DNA from: Nonomuraea antri
Lineage (GTDB): Bacteria; Actinomycetota; Actinomycetes; Streptosporangiales; Streptosporangiaceae
Assembly: GCF_013283785.1 (NCBI RefSeq)
Contig: NZ_JABCPZ010000083.1
Location: 1 to 41,695, forward strand
Length of the DNA stretch: 41,695 bases
Direction: 5' to 3'
Numbering within the stretch: position 1 is the first letter of the stretch; each line of letters starts with the position of its first letter. The translations under genes were made by a program, and so were the position numbers. Shown one piece after another: positions 1-6,401 of this stretch. The notes below the pieces were generated by a model that saw only the letters and a list, made by a program, of their open reading frames with translations, was not told where the DNA came from and made no database searches.

Positions 1-109
1 CCCCACCACCCCGCCCAGCCGCCGGGGGCCTGCGTGTAGACCGATTGCGCGGTTGTGATCGGATGAGCGACCGGCGCGGCCGAACCCTGTTATACCTGGT
101 CAGCGGTAC

Positions 110-300
110 TCTTCCAGGGCATCCCGGTTGGGCGGGCGGCATCGTGGCAGCCCAGGACCGGGCACCCGCGAAGCCTGGACGGCTCCACCGAGCACGCCTC
201 TTCCGGCTCCTGCCTGACGGCGCCGCCGACAACGCGCCCGCAAGCACCCGTCGCTCTCCACGATGAAACGCATGCCTTTACCGTGAAGTGGCATGCGGCC
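110..300 (-). pseudogene. Decayed NUDIX hydrolase fragment
   Basis: Read on the minus strand, this stretch aligns with the C-terminal third of the intact NUDIX gene at 1160-1657. The two share the peptide CLRAR, and after a one-base frameshift V-G-G-A-V-R-Q-E-P-E-E-A matches V-G-G-E-V-R-P-G-P-E-E-A of the intact gene. On the plus strand both carry GGCTCCACC, CCTCTTCCGGC and CCCGCAAGCAC in the same order with small deletions between them. No open frame spans the similarity, so this is a dead copy. The limits are approximate, and similarity is weak left of about 150. Confidence 0.72.
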
Positions 301-379
301 CAGCCACCTCACGTGTAACTTGAGCTCTCGGCGAGGCCTACGGCCAAGCAGACTCGTTTGTTAGACTGCACGTATTACT

Positions 380-413
380 CCCCGCCGTCCTCCGGGACTG
401 GCGGGGCTTTTTT
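380..413 (+). terminator. Rho-independent terminator just upstream of the NYN gene
   Basis: CCCCGCC (380-386) pairs perfectly with GGCGGGG (400-406), followed by C and six T. It ends only 12 bp before the ATG of the NYN gene. It may end transcription coming from the left, or act as an attenuator in the leader if the promoter lies in the AT-richer stretch at about 345-375. Confidence 0.75.
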
Positions 414-425
414 AGTGGGGACGAC

Positions 426-1010
426 ATGACCGAGCGTGTCGCAGTCTTCCTGGACTTTCAGAATGTCCATCTGAGCGGACACGGCGTCTTCGAAGCCTAC
501 GGAACACCTGTGTACAAGTGCGTTCCGGACCCTCACATGATCGCGGAGCTGATCGTCGGCCGACGGTCCCGTCCCAGCGAGTTAGCCGCCGTACGCGTCT
601 ATCGGGGCAGGCCAGACCCTAATCGCCAGCCGACGCCCACGGCCGCCAACGACGCACAGGCGTCGGAGTGGACGCGGGACCCACGACTGCACCTAGTGAG
701 GCGGCAGCTCAACTATCGCGGCTGGCCCGATAGTCCACCCCAGGAAAAGGGGATCGACGTGGCCATCGCTGTCGATCTCATACATTTGGCGCTTCGCAAG
801 CAGTATGACGCGCTTGTCTTGTTCTCCAGTGACACGGACCTGCTGCCCGCGATCGAAACCATCAAAGGCATGAGCCTCGGCCACATGGAAGTCGCATGCT
901 GGTCCGGTTTCAAGCCCCTGCGGATCGCTGGAACCCGGCTCCCCTACTGCCACTTTCTCAATCAGCATGACTGGTCAGCGGTGACACAGGACTGGAGCGG
1001 ACGCGTGTAG
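426..1010 (+). CDS. NYN domain (LabA/DUF88-like, PIN-fold) protein
   Basis: A 194-residue protein with the hallmarks of the NYN branch of the PIN-like nuclease fold. FLDFQNV (residues 8-14) carries the first metal-binding Asp, KGIDVAIAVD (108-117) the middle acidic patch, and SSDTDLLP (134-141) the classic S-x-D-x-D motif of the third strand. Family members are metal-dependent RNases or RNA-binding proteins; the substrate here is unknown. The ATG start has GGGGACG a few bases upstream. It sits between two decayed minus-strand gene fragments (NUDIX at about 110-300 and SLOG at 1035-1121), so it probably arrived during, or caused, the break-up of a duplicated cassette. The acidic residues look intact. 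Confidence 0.88.
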   Translation: MTERVAVFLDFQNVHLSGHGVFEAYGTPVYKCVPDPHMIAELIVGRRSRPSELAAVRVYRGRPDPNRQPTPTAANDAQASEWTRDPRLHLVRRQLNYRGWPDSPPQEKGIDVAIAVDLIHLALRKQYDALVLFSSDTDLLPAIETIKGMSLGHMEVACWSGFKPLRIAGTRLPYCHFLNQHDWSAVTQDWSGRV

Positions 1011-1034
1011 CCGCAGACTCAGCGGCACGCTTGA

Positions 1035-1121
1035 GTGCACCAGGTGCCGCCGGTCTCGTCTGCACCGTGCGGGAACTCGGAACGAACCGGCTGCGCTCCA
1101 CCGGTCAGCGATTGCGGCTGT
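1035..1121 (-). pseudogene. Decayed C-terminal fragment of a SLOG-family gene
   Basis: This is a second copy of the 3' end of the SLOG gene at 3232-3726; the matching part there is about 3285-3372. Both copies contain ACCAGGTGCCGC, ACGAACCGGCTGCGCTCCAC and AGCGATTGCGGCTGT in the same order, with a few substitutions and small indels that break the frame. It lies directly downstream (minus strand) of the intact NUDIX gene, where a second cassette copy would begin. Confidence 0.82.
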
Positions 1122-1159
1122 ATGACACGAGAAAGGTCGGAGGCGCGGCGATCGTCATC

Positions 1160-1657
1160 TCATCCGAGGTACGGCTCTCCGGAGTCCTCCAGGCCGTGGT
1201 CGATCCGCAGCCGGATCGCGGGATGGATCGGGTACTCATCGAGCGTGGCGGGCTCCACCCAGCGCACCTCACGTGCCTCTTCCGGCCCCGGACGGACCTC
1301 GCCACCGACGACGCGCGCCCGCAAGCACACGTTAATGGGCTGCCGCACTTCGTCCACGTCATCGCCGTGCAGGTAAACGATCACATGATCCGGGGTGGAG
1401 AACACGCCGACCAAGCCGGTCACCGCAACGTCGAGGCCGGTCTCCTCCCGGCACTCCCGAACACCGGCTTCCGCGACCGTCTCCCCCTTCTTCACGCCAC
1501 CGGTCGGAATCGTCCATAGATCGTGGTCCGTGCGGCGCAACATCAGCACCCGTCCCCCATCGTCCAGGACGAACACGCTCGCGGAGGGTTTGCGGCTGGT
1601 CGGCTTGGGCGCCTCGGGGTCTCGCCAGTAGTCGACACGCCTGATCTTCTTCGTCAC
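1160..1657 (-). CDS. NUDIX hydrolase
   Basis: About 165 residues from the GTG at 1657 (VTKKIRRVDYWRD). This start is preferred because it forms a GTGA overlap with the stop of the upstream DUF5919-like frame; an in-frame ATG at 1696 lies inside that frame. The Nudix box is complete at residues 53-75: G-x5-E-x7-R-E-x-x-E-E-T-G-L, so the metal-binding glutamates are present. Nudix enzymes hydrolyse nucleoside diphosphates linked to a variable group; the substrate cannot be told here. It is the last intact gene of the minus-strand SLOG - XRE/TPR - DUF5919 stub - NUDIX cassette. A broken copy lies at about 110-300. Confidence 0.93.
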   Translation of the reverse strand: MTKKIRRVDYWRDPEAPKPTSRKPSASVFVLDDGGRVLMLRRTDHDLWTIPTGGVKKGETVAEAGVRECREETGLDVAVTGLVGVFSTPDHVIVYLHGDDVDEVRQPINVCLRARVVGGEVRPGPEEAREVRWVEPATLDEYPIHPAIRLRIDHGLEDSGEPYLG

Positions 1658-1864
1658 CCCCGGCCTCCGCGATCCCGCGGCCGCGCGGACGCCCACACGC
1701 GCTCGAACGACTCCAGATATGCCCCGTCCAGTCGACGCAGGTGCAGCGTCGGCGTGTAGGCGGCGAGGATTCCATACACGTGCGCATTGACCGGCAACTC
1801 GTCGTCAACGCGATAGATCGAGTTGTACCTGGCCAGCCCGTCCCCGGTGTGATCGCCCGGCGGC
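1654..1864 (-). pseudogene. Stub of a DUF5919-like C-terminal region
   Basis: Between the XRE stop and the NUDIX start, the minus strand holds an open frame without its own ATG, GTG or TTG in a suitable place. It reads R-Y-N-S-I-Y-R-V-D-D-E, then VNAHVYGILAAYTPTLHLRR and ESFERVWASARP. From memory this resembles the C-terminal region of DUF5919 regulators (V-N-x-H-V-Y-G, L-H-L-R-R, E-S-F-E-R-V-W). The stop TGA overlaps the NUDIX GTG. I read it as the tail of a deleted gene that once preceded NUDIX. It could still be translated as an extension of an alternative frame inside the XRE gene, but that looks unlikely. Confidence 0.65.
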
Positions 1865-3205
1865 TCAGGACCGGAGCAGCTTGTCGTGCAGATGCTCGTC
1901 CAAATCCGCCACGAAGCGCTCCGACCGCCACGGTCGGAGTTCGCGGCGAACTTGAGCGATCCGCTGCGCCGGTACACGAGCGTGAGCGACAGCCGTAGCG
2001 TCGATGCAGTCATGCAGGAGTGCCGCGGCCGCTTCGGGAGCACCCATGTGGAGGCGGGCCATCGCGAGATCGGCGGTGACGATGGCTCGCTGAACGAGTT
2101 GCCGCGGCTGTGTGAGTGCCGTCCTCGATCGGGTGAGCAGCGGCTCGGCCACCGCGCCCCGCCGCAGGTGGACGTTGCAGACTCCGTCGAAGCCATCGAG
2201 GTGTCCGGGGTCGAAGCTGCCGGGAGCAGGGTCGGCAGTGCGGTCGCCTTCGACGTCGCGCCAGGCGAGATGCAGGGTCGCGAAGGCCCGCCTGTCCTGC
2301 TGAGCACGTGCGGCCAGCTCAGCCTGCAGCGCATGGGCACGGGCGCGTACGGATCGGCTGTCGCTCGCGCAGGCGTCGCGTACGGCGGCGTCGGCGATGG
2401 CCTGAGCCGATCCGACGTCCTCCCGCGAGTAGAACGTGATGAGCGCGTGGCTGACACGGATCGCGGCACGCTCCCATGCGGGGGAACCGGCTGCGGCTCG
2501 GAGAGCTTCGCCGTACAGGGCATGGGAGGTTTCGTCGTCCCTGGTCTCGAAGGCGAGACGAGCCGCGATCATGTACGCGTTGGCGGCCGCCTTCGCGACC
2601 AGGTCCTTGACCGGGGTCGCCCGCACCGGAATGAGTAGCGCTCGGTAGGCCTGAATCGCAGGTGCGAGAGCCAGGTGCAGGCGGACACAAGGCACGGTGC
2701 CGATCTGGGTGTTGACGTCAGAGACCATCGCGGCCAGCCCATTCACGACTTCCACAGTCAGGGCGCGGGGGTCGGCGATGACGTGAGCCAGGCGCCCGGC
2801 CAGATCGGGCGGCAGGAATGCCAGAGGCGAATCACCCGAGGTGACGCAGGTGATCACCTGTGCGCGGATCTCAGCTCGCCGCTCGGGTCGTGTCCCCCAC
2901 GACTCCAGCAACACCATCAGCCGATCGAAGTCGGATCCCGCGCCCACTCTGGTCTCCTCACCTCGCCGGGCGAAGACGTAGGCGAGCAGGAGCTGGTACC
3001 GCTCTCGCGGGATGGTCGGCCGGTCTTCGCGTTCCCAGCGGGCGACGGTGCGAACCAGGCTGGCGGTGGCAAGTCGATCCACCGGACTGATGGACAATCG
3101 CTTGGCAGCCGCCTTCAGCGCCCGCGCCTCGTCCGCCCAGGACCAGCCGCGTCGTTCTCGCAGAGACCGCAGTTCGCGAGCGGCCTGCCGCGCCGGCTCC
3201 GTCAT
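1865..3205 (-). CDS. XRE-type HTH regulator with TPR-like C-terminal region
   Basis: A 446-residue protein. Residues about 8-75 look like a degenerate XRE/Cro helix-turn-helix (R-S-L-R-E-R-R-G-W-S, then T-V-A-R-W-E-R-E-D-R-P). The rest is alpha-helical and rich in Ala and Arg with TPR-like helix pairs (for example ARAHALQAELAARAQQDRRA), the usual build of large actinobacterial XRE/TPR regulators. It starts 27 bp after the SLOG stop in the same direction, so the two are probably co-transcribed. It probably controls its own cassette. No ligand-binding or enzymatic motif is visible. Confidence 0.85.
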   Translation of the reverse strand: MTEPARQAARELRSLRERRGWSWADEARALKAAAKRLSISPVDRLATASLVRTVARWEREDRPTIPRERYQLLLAYVFARRGEETRVGAGSDFDRLMVLLESWGTRPERRAEIRAQVITCVTSGDSPLAFLPPDLAGRLAHVIADPRALTVEVVNGLAAMVSDVNTQIGTVPCVRLHLALAPAIQAYRALLIPVRATPVKDLVAKAAANAYMIAARLAFETRDDETSHALYGEALRAAAGSPAWERAAIRVSHALITFYSREDVGSAQAIADAAVRDACASDSRSVRARAHALQAELAARAQQDRRAFATLHLAWRDVEGDRTADPAPGSFDPGHLDGFDGVCNVHLRRGAVAEPLLTRSRTALTQPRQLVQRAIVTADLAMARLHMGAPEAAAALLHDCIDATAVAHARVPAQRIAQVRRELRPWRSERFVADLDEHLHDKLLRS

Positions 3206-3231
3206 GGCTTCAGTACAGCACGTCGCGTCCG

Positions 3232-3726
3232 CTACACGGGGAGTATCAGGCGAGGTAGGCCATGGCCGGCACCGTGTTCGATCGTGTACCAGGTGCCGCT
3301 GCTCGTCTCGTCACCGTGCGGAAAGCCGATCACGAACCGGCTGCGCTCCACCATCCAGCGATTGCGGCTGTGGTACGCCTCCGCGGACGGGTGATGTGGG
3401 TGACGAAGCTCCACGAGCTCGGCCAGCCGCTCCTGTTCGCGCACCGCCTCGACGGCATGCCGCGCGTCGGCCGGCTGGCCGGTGAGCGTCCCCGGGACGA
3501 CCACGACCAGGGACGCCTCGGTCTCGGATGCCAGCCACAGCAGAGCCAGTGAGTCGATGCCCTGCGCACCGCCGAGGTAGAACCGCGTCTCCCGCGAGGC
3601 GAACGGGGCGAGGTACTCGACGAACAACCGCCGATACTCGCTGAGCGGACGATGACCGATCGCCCTCGTCCCGGTGATCGTTATCGGGCTCGGCATCGAA
3701 ACCGCCGTCGTGTCATCGAATGTCAT
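3232..3726 (-). CDS. SLOG-superfamily (DprA/YpsA-like) nucleotide-binding protein
   Basis: 164 residues with a Rossmann-like SLOG layout: ITGTRAIG (17-24), G-G-A-Q-G-I-D-S-L-A-L (52-62) as the glycine-rich ligand loop, RNRWMVERS (121-129), and SGTWYTIEHG (143-152) near the end. SLOG proteins bind nucleotides or nucleotide-derived ligands (DprA, YpsA, LOG, TIR-linked sensors). Here it heads a cassette with an XRE regulator and a NUDIX enzyme. The start is uncertain: ATG 3726 has a poorly spaced GGGAG, and ATG 3696 (MPSPITITG) is the alternative. A broken copy of its 3' end lies at 1035-1121. Confidence 0.85.
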   Translation of the reverse strand: MTFDDTTAVSMPSPITITGTRAIGHRPLSEYRRLFVEYLAPFASRETRFYLGGAQGIDSLALLWLASETEASLVVVVPGTLTGQPADARHAVEAVREQERLAELVELRHPHHPSAEAYHSRNRWMVERSRFVIGFPHGDETSSGTWYTIEHGAGHGLPRLILPV

Positions 3727-3935
3727 CTCCCGCTGTGCAGCCCCTCAAGGGTCTACTCGTTGCCATGACCCGCAACCGCCTGACCGGTCCGATGAATGCG
3801 CTCAGGCTCATCGTCCCTCTACCTGGTGAATCCCGGACGCGAACCCCTGTCAGCACCGTTCCAGCAGAACACGCTGACGCAGTGCACGGCACCTCCGCCG
3901 GCCACGGGAGGGCGTCATCCCGGTCGGGGTGCCAC

Positions 3936-4184
3936 ATGCGTGACGGCTTCTACTCCTGGGTCGCCGGAGAGGACCCGGTATCCGCGCCTTCCGGAATCAC
4001 CTGTGATCCGTACACGGCGATCCAGCGGCTCTGTGAGACGCTGCCGCCCGGCTCGCGCGGCCGCGTCCAGGCTGTACGCCTGAACAGGTTCTCAAGCCCG
4101 GTGGGTTACGCGTACGGCGCGGTGCTGCTCCGGGTACGGCACGACCCGGATACGGGGGACATCGTCGTGGACGGTGACACGTGA
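3936..4184 (+). CDS. Small hypothetical protein
   Basis: 82 residues from ATG 3936 (MRDGFYSWVAGED). A longer frame reaches back to 3720, but that part overlaps the SLOG start and looks non-coding. Not recognised. It has one internal Cys and a beta-rich end (YAYGAVLLRVRHDPDTGDIV). Its 3' end overlaps the next gene by 11 bp, suggesting translational coupling. The region 3727-3935 to its left holds no gene and must carry the divergent promoters. Confidence 0.55.
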   Translation: MRDGFYSWVAGEDPVSAPSGITCDPYTAIQRLCETLPPGSRGRVQAVRLNRFSSPVGYAYGAVLLRVRHDPDTGDIVVDGDT

Positions 4185-4434
4185 CGGCCGGGCTGCGATG
4201 GGAGCGAGAGGAACAGGACCGGGGTTCCTGCTGCGGGGGCGGGTCGGCCAGGTCCTGGCGTTCGTCATCGAGGTGTCGGACGAGCACGCGGACCTGGGGC
4301 GGGCGGCCGAGATCCTCAAGGAGTTCAACGAGGAATGGAACACCGGCTCGGAAGCCCTTCACCTCGCGCTGTCCGAGCAGGGCGCGCCCCTGAACAGCTG
4401 GCGCCCATCAATGTCCACGACCGGACGGAGGTGA
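4174..4434 (+). CDS. Small hypothetical protein
   Basis: 86 residues from GTG 4174, or 78 from ATG 4198. Not recognised. The central part (VLAFVIEVSDEHADLGRAAE, then EILKEFNEEWNTGSEALH) reads as a strand followed by an acidic helix, with normal high-GC codon use, so it is probably real. It overlaps the gene before it, and the pair are likely one transcript leading into the DUF397 gene. Confidence 0.55.
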   Translation: MTRDGRAAMGARGTGPGFLLRGRVGQVLAFVIEVSDEHADLGRAAEILKEFNEEWNTGSEALHLALSEQGAPLNSWRPSMSTTGRR

Positions 4435-4495
4435 TGCCCGGCTCACACCCGGCACGACCTCGGTGACCCCCACAACCCGATCAAGGAGAGAACAC

Positions 4496-4711
4496 ATGCC
4501 CGACCTGTACGAACACCCCCTCGGACAGCAGCCGTTCCGTCGCCTGTGCGGCGGTAATCAGGAGGAGGACGAGATGGAGAGTTGCGTGGAGATCGCCCCG
4601 ATTCCGGGCCTCGCCGACACGTTCGCGCTGCGTGACTCGAAGAACCCGGACGCCGGGACACTCCGTTTCACCGGTACCGAGCTTCGCGCCGCCGGCATGA
4701 GCACCATCTAG
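4496..4711 (+). CDS. DUF397 domain protein
   Basis: 71 residues from ATG 4496 (RBS AAGGAGAG). The second half shows the DUF397 signature C-V-E-I-A, A-L-R-D-S-K-N-P-D, L-R-F-T-G-T-E. A second, stronger ribosome site (AGGAGGAGG) precedes an in-frame ATG at 4574 that would give a 45-residue protein made of the DUF397 core only. DUF397 proteins are short actinobacterial proteins usually encoded beside DUF5753/XRE regulators (the BldB-like/Scr1 context in Streptomyces). No such partner is adjacent here; the nearest XRE gene is the TPR-type one at 1865-3205. Confidence 0.8.
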   Translation: MPDLYEHPLGQQPFRRLCGGNQEEDEMESCVEIAPIPGLADTFALRDSKNPDAGTLRFTGTELRAAGMSTI

Positions 4712-4720
4712 CACGACAGA

Positions 4721-4780
4721 AAAACGCACGGACAGAAAACGCACGGACGGCAGACGCACGGACAGCAGACGCACGACATG
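4721..4780. repeat. 15-bp tandem repeat, four units
   Basis: Four 15-bp units, starting at 4721, 4736, 4751 and 4766, follow the pattern (AAA/CAG)ACGCACGGAC(A/G)G; the last unit is diverged. It begins 10 bp after the DUF397 stop and ends at a strong hairpin. There is no coding explanation on either strand. Confidence 0.9.
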
Positions 4781-4784
4781 AGAC

Positions 4785-4821
4785 GGCGGTCCCTGCCTGA
4801 TCGAAGCAAGCAGGGGCCGCC
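4785..4821 (+). terminator. Hairpin terminator without U-tract
   Basis: GGCGGTCCCTGC (4785-4796) pairs with GCAGGGGCCGCC (4810-4821) with one G.U pair and a 13-nt loop. It closes the small-ORF/DUF397 group and precedes the next gene by 30 bp. There is no T-run, as is common in actinobacteria. Confidence 0.6.
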
Positions 4822-4851
4822 GCCCGTCAACACTACGGGAGCCACCTGACC

Positions 4852-5250
4852 ATGCATTGGCACGCCTACCAGTGGACCGGCCCGGGCGCGGATCGCGCGA
4901 ACGAGAACGAGCGCCGCCCGTCCTCGCCCGGCTTCCCCGCCTCGGCGCTGCCGCCGATGCGTACCGGCGACTGGCTGGTCAAGCCGAGATCGCGGCTTTC
5001 CGCCACGTTCCACGAGGTGGAGCGGGCCGCGGCCTGGCTGGCGAGCGAGTACGGCAAGGTGCGTTCCGCACTCCCGCTGCCGGAAGGGGTCTCGCTGGAC
5101 GAACGCCTCCATACCGCCCGTGACCTGCTGCCTCGTGGCGTGGACGTCCAGTGGGGCGAATGGCTGCAGGGCGGCCGCTTCGCCACGATCGGCATGATCT
5201 GCTGCCCCAACCGGCACGTCCCCCACCCGTGCCCGACCAGAGCGGGCTAG
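4852..5250 (+). CDS. Hypothetical protein
   Basis: 132 residues from ATG 4852 (MHWHAYQWTGPGAD). Not recognised. It has an aromatic N-terminus, a helix around FHEVERAAAWLASEYGKV, and a conserved-looking end with WGEWLQGGRFATIGMICCPN containing a CC pair and a third Cys near the C-terminus (possible metal or redox site). The last four bases (CTAG) are shared with the stop of the convergent GNAT gene. Confidence 0.6.
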   Translation: MHWHAYQWTGPGADRANENERRPSSPGFPASALPPMRTGDWLVKPRSRLSATFHEVERAAAWLASEYGKVRSALPLPEGVSLDERLHTARDLLPRGVDVQWGEWLQGGRFATIGMICCPNRHVPHPCPTRAG

Positions 5251-5792
5251 CGACCCTGCGAGCCCGGCTTCCACTCCTGGACGAGCAGCCCGAGCAGCAC
5301 CTCGTCCAGGAATTCGCCCAGCACCCAGGACGACGAGCGCAGCACGCCCTCGCGGACGAAACCGTTGCGCTCGGCGGCGCGCAGCATCGCGGTGTTGTCG
5401 GACAGCGTCTCGATCTGCAGCCGCTGCAGGCCGCGCACGACGAATCCGTAGTGGCACAGCACCGCGACCACGTCGGTGCCGTATCCCTTGCCGCGGCCCG
5501 ACGGCAGCAGCCCCAGCCCGATGTGCGCGGAGCGGTTGTGGTTGTCGATCCCCCACAACGTCGCGGTGCCGACCAGCGTGCCGCCGTCCAGCTCCACCAC
5601 CGAGAACGGGGCGTGCCCCTCCGCGCTGTCGTCCACCACGAACTGCGAGTTCTTCGAGCCGGGCGCGATCGGACGCCACGGCACGCCCACGGAGCGCGAG
5701 GTGGCGACCACGTCGTCGTAGAGCTCGGTGTGCAGGATCGGGATGTCGTCCTCGTGCCGGGCCCTGAGCCCGACCTTGTTACCTCTTAGCAC
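5247..5792 (-). CDS. GNAT-family N-acetyltransferase (RimJ/RimL-like)
   Basis: 181 residues from GTG 5792, preceded by AGGAAAG. The protein begins LRGNKVGLRARHEDD, the usual first strand and helix of RimJ/RimL-type GNATs. The acetyl-CoA loop is GLLPSGRGKGYGTD (R-G-x-G-K-G), followed by L-Q-I-E-T-L-S-D-N-T-A-M-L-R-A-A-E-R-N-G-F, the late-strand signature with the N-x-x-A-x-x-x-x-x-K/R-x-G-F pattern. It transfers acetyl from acetyl-CoA to an amine; the substrate may be a protein N-terminus or a small molecule. Confidence 0.92.
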   Translation of the reverse strand: MLRGNKVGLRARHEDDIPILHTELYDDVVATSRSVGVPWRPIAPGSKNSQFVVDDSAEGHAPFSVVELDGGTLVGTATLWGIDNHNRSAHIGLGLLPSGRGKGYGTDVVAVLCHYGFVVRGLQRLQIETLSDNTAMLRAAERNGFVREGVLRSSSWVLGEFLDEVLLGLLVQEWKPGSQGR

Positions 5793-5908
5793 GCGGGCTT
5801 TCCTATCCGACCAGGCCGTCCGGCGGCAAACCGGCAGGAACTTCCCGGATACGGCTGAGGTAGTCGTGACGCAGGGGTTGACGCGGCCGGAACGCCACGT
5901 ATCTTTCG

Positions 5909-5927
5909 CTTAGGAAACTTTCCTAAG
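5909..5927. promoter_or_regulatory. 19-bp perfect palindrome, likely operator
   Basis: CTTAGGAAACTTTCCTAAG is a perfect inverted repeat around a single central base, about 95 bp before the ATG of the small secreted protein. From memory, related GGAAA/TTTCC palindromes stand before secreted polysaccharide-degrading enzyme genes in actinomycetes (for example chitosanase genes under the ROK-family regulator CsnR). That link is a suggestion only. Confidence 0.75.
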
Positions 5928-6022
5928 AATTCCCTCCATTGCACACCCCTGGGTCAGGCATGAACCAGGGTGCACGGCACGGCACGTGGATCGGTCATCC
6001 ATCACCAGTACCAGGAGAGGGT

Positions 6023-6334
6023 ATGAGAAGAACCCTGCGCGTCCTCGCCGCGACCGCACTCGCGGCGGGAACCGTCGTCGTCGGCTCGACCATGATGAGC
6101 CCGGCGTCGGCGGCGGCCAGCGGCTGCGAATACAGCTTCGGCCAGAACTCGTTCTCCGCCCGCTGCTCGACGCTCGGGCCCGCCTACCAGTACCGCGCGT
6201 GGGTCCAGTGCTTCAACGGCCGGCACGACGGCGCCTGGGTGACGACCAACAGCGGCGAGTGGAGCGGAGCGGGCTGCGGACCCTGGTGGATCAACCGCAC
6301 GAGCCACGGCGTGGACACCCGCCCGGTTCCCTGA
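6023..6334 (+). CDS. Small secreted protein
   Basis: 103 residues from ATG 6023 (RBS AGGAGAGG). Upstream in-frame ATGs lie before that RBS and are not used. It has a clear Sec signal peptide: MRRTLRV, a hydrophobic core LAATALAAGTVVVGSTMM, and a likely cleavage after S-P-A-S-A-A-A. The mature part is about 70 residues with four cysteines (G-C-E, A-R-C-S, V-Q-C-F, G-C-G-P), so two disulfides are likely, and it is rich in Trp, Tyr and Gly. The family is not recognised; many small actinobacterial extracellular proteins look like this. Expression probably depends on the palindrome at 5909. Confidence 0.82.
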   Translation: MRRTLRVLAATALAAGTVVVGSTMMSPASAAASGCEYSFGQNSFSARCSTLGPAYQYRAWVQCFNGRHDGAWVTTNSGEWSGAGCGPWWINRTSHGVDTRPVP

Positions 6335-6347
6335 CGCGCATGAGCAC

Positions 6348-6377
6348 GGCGGTACCGCTGCGAGGGGCGGTACCGCC
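6348..6377. terminator. Bidirectional hairpin between convergent genes
   Basis: GGCGGTACCGC (6348-6358) pairs perfectly with GCGGTACCGCC (6367-6377) across an 8-nt loop. It lies between the secreted-protein gene (+) and the ArsR/SRPBCC gene (-). Each arm contains its own GCGGTACCGC palindrome. Confidence 0.75.
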
Positions 6378-6401
6378 GTAGAACTCCGACCGGCGGGCAG
6401 G

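Noticed and set aside
100..312. 70-residue minus-strand ORF as a real gene
   Set aside because: It covers the decayed NUDIX fragment and shifts out of the homologous frame part way.
1031..1519. Plus-strand ORF opposite NUDIX
   Set aside because: Shadow frame covering the NUDIX gene and the SLOG fragment, no motif.
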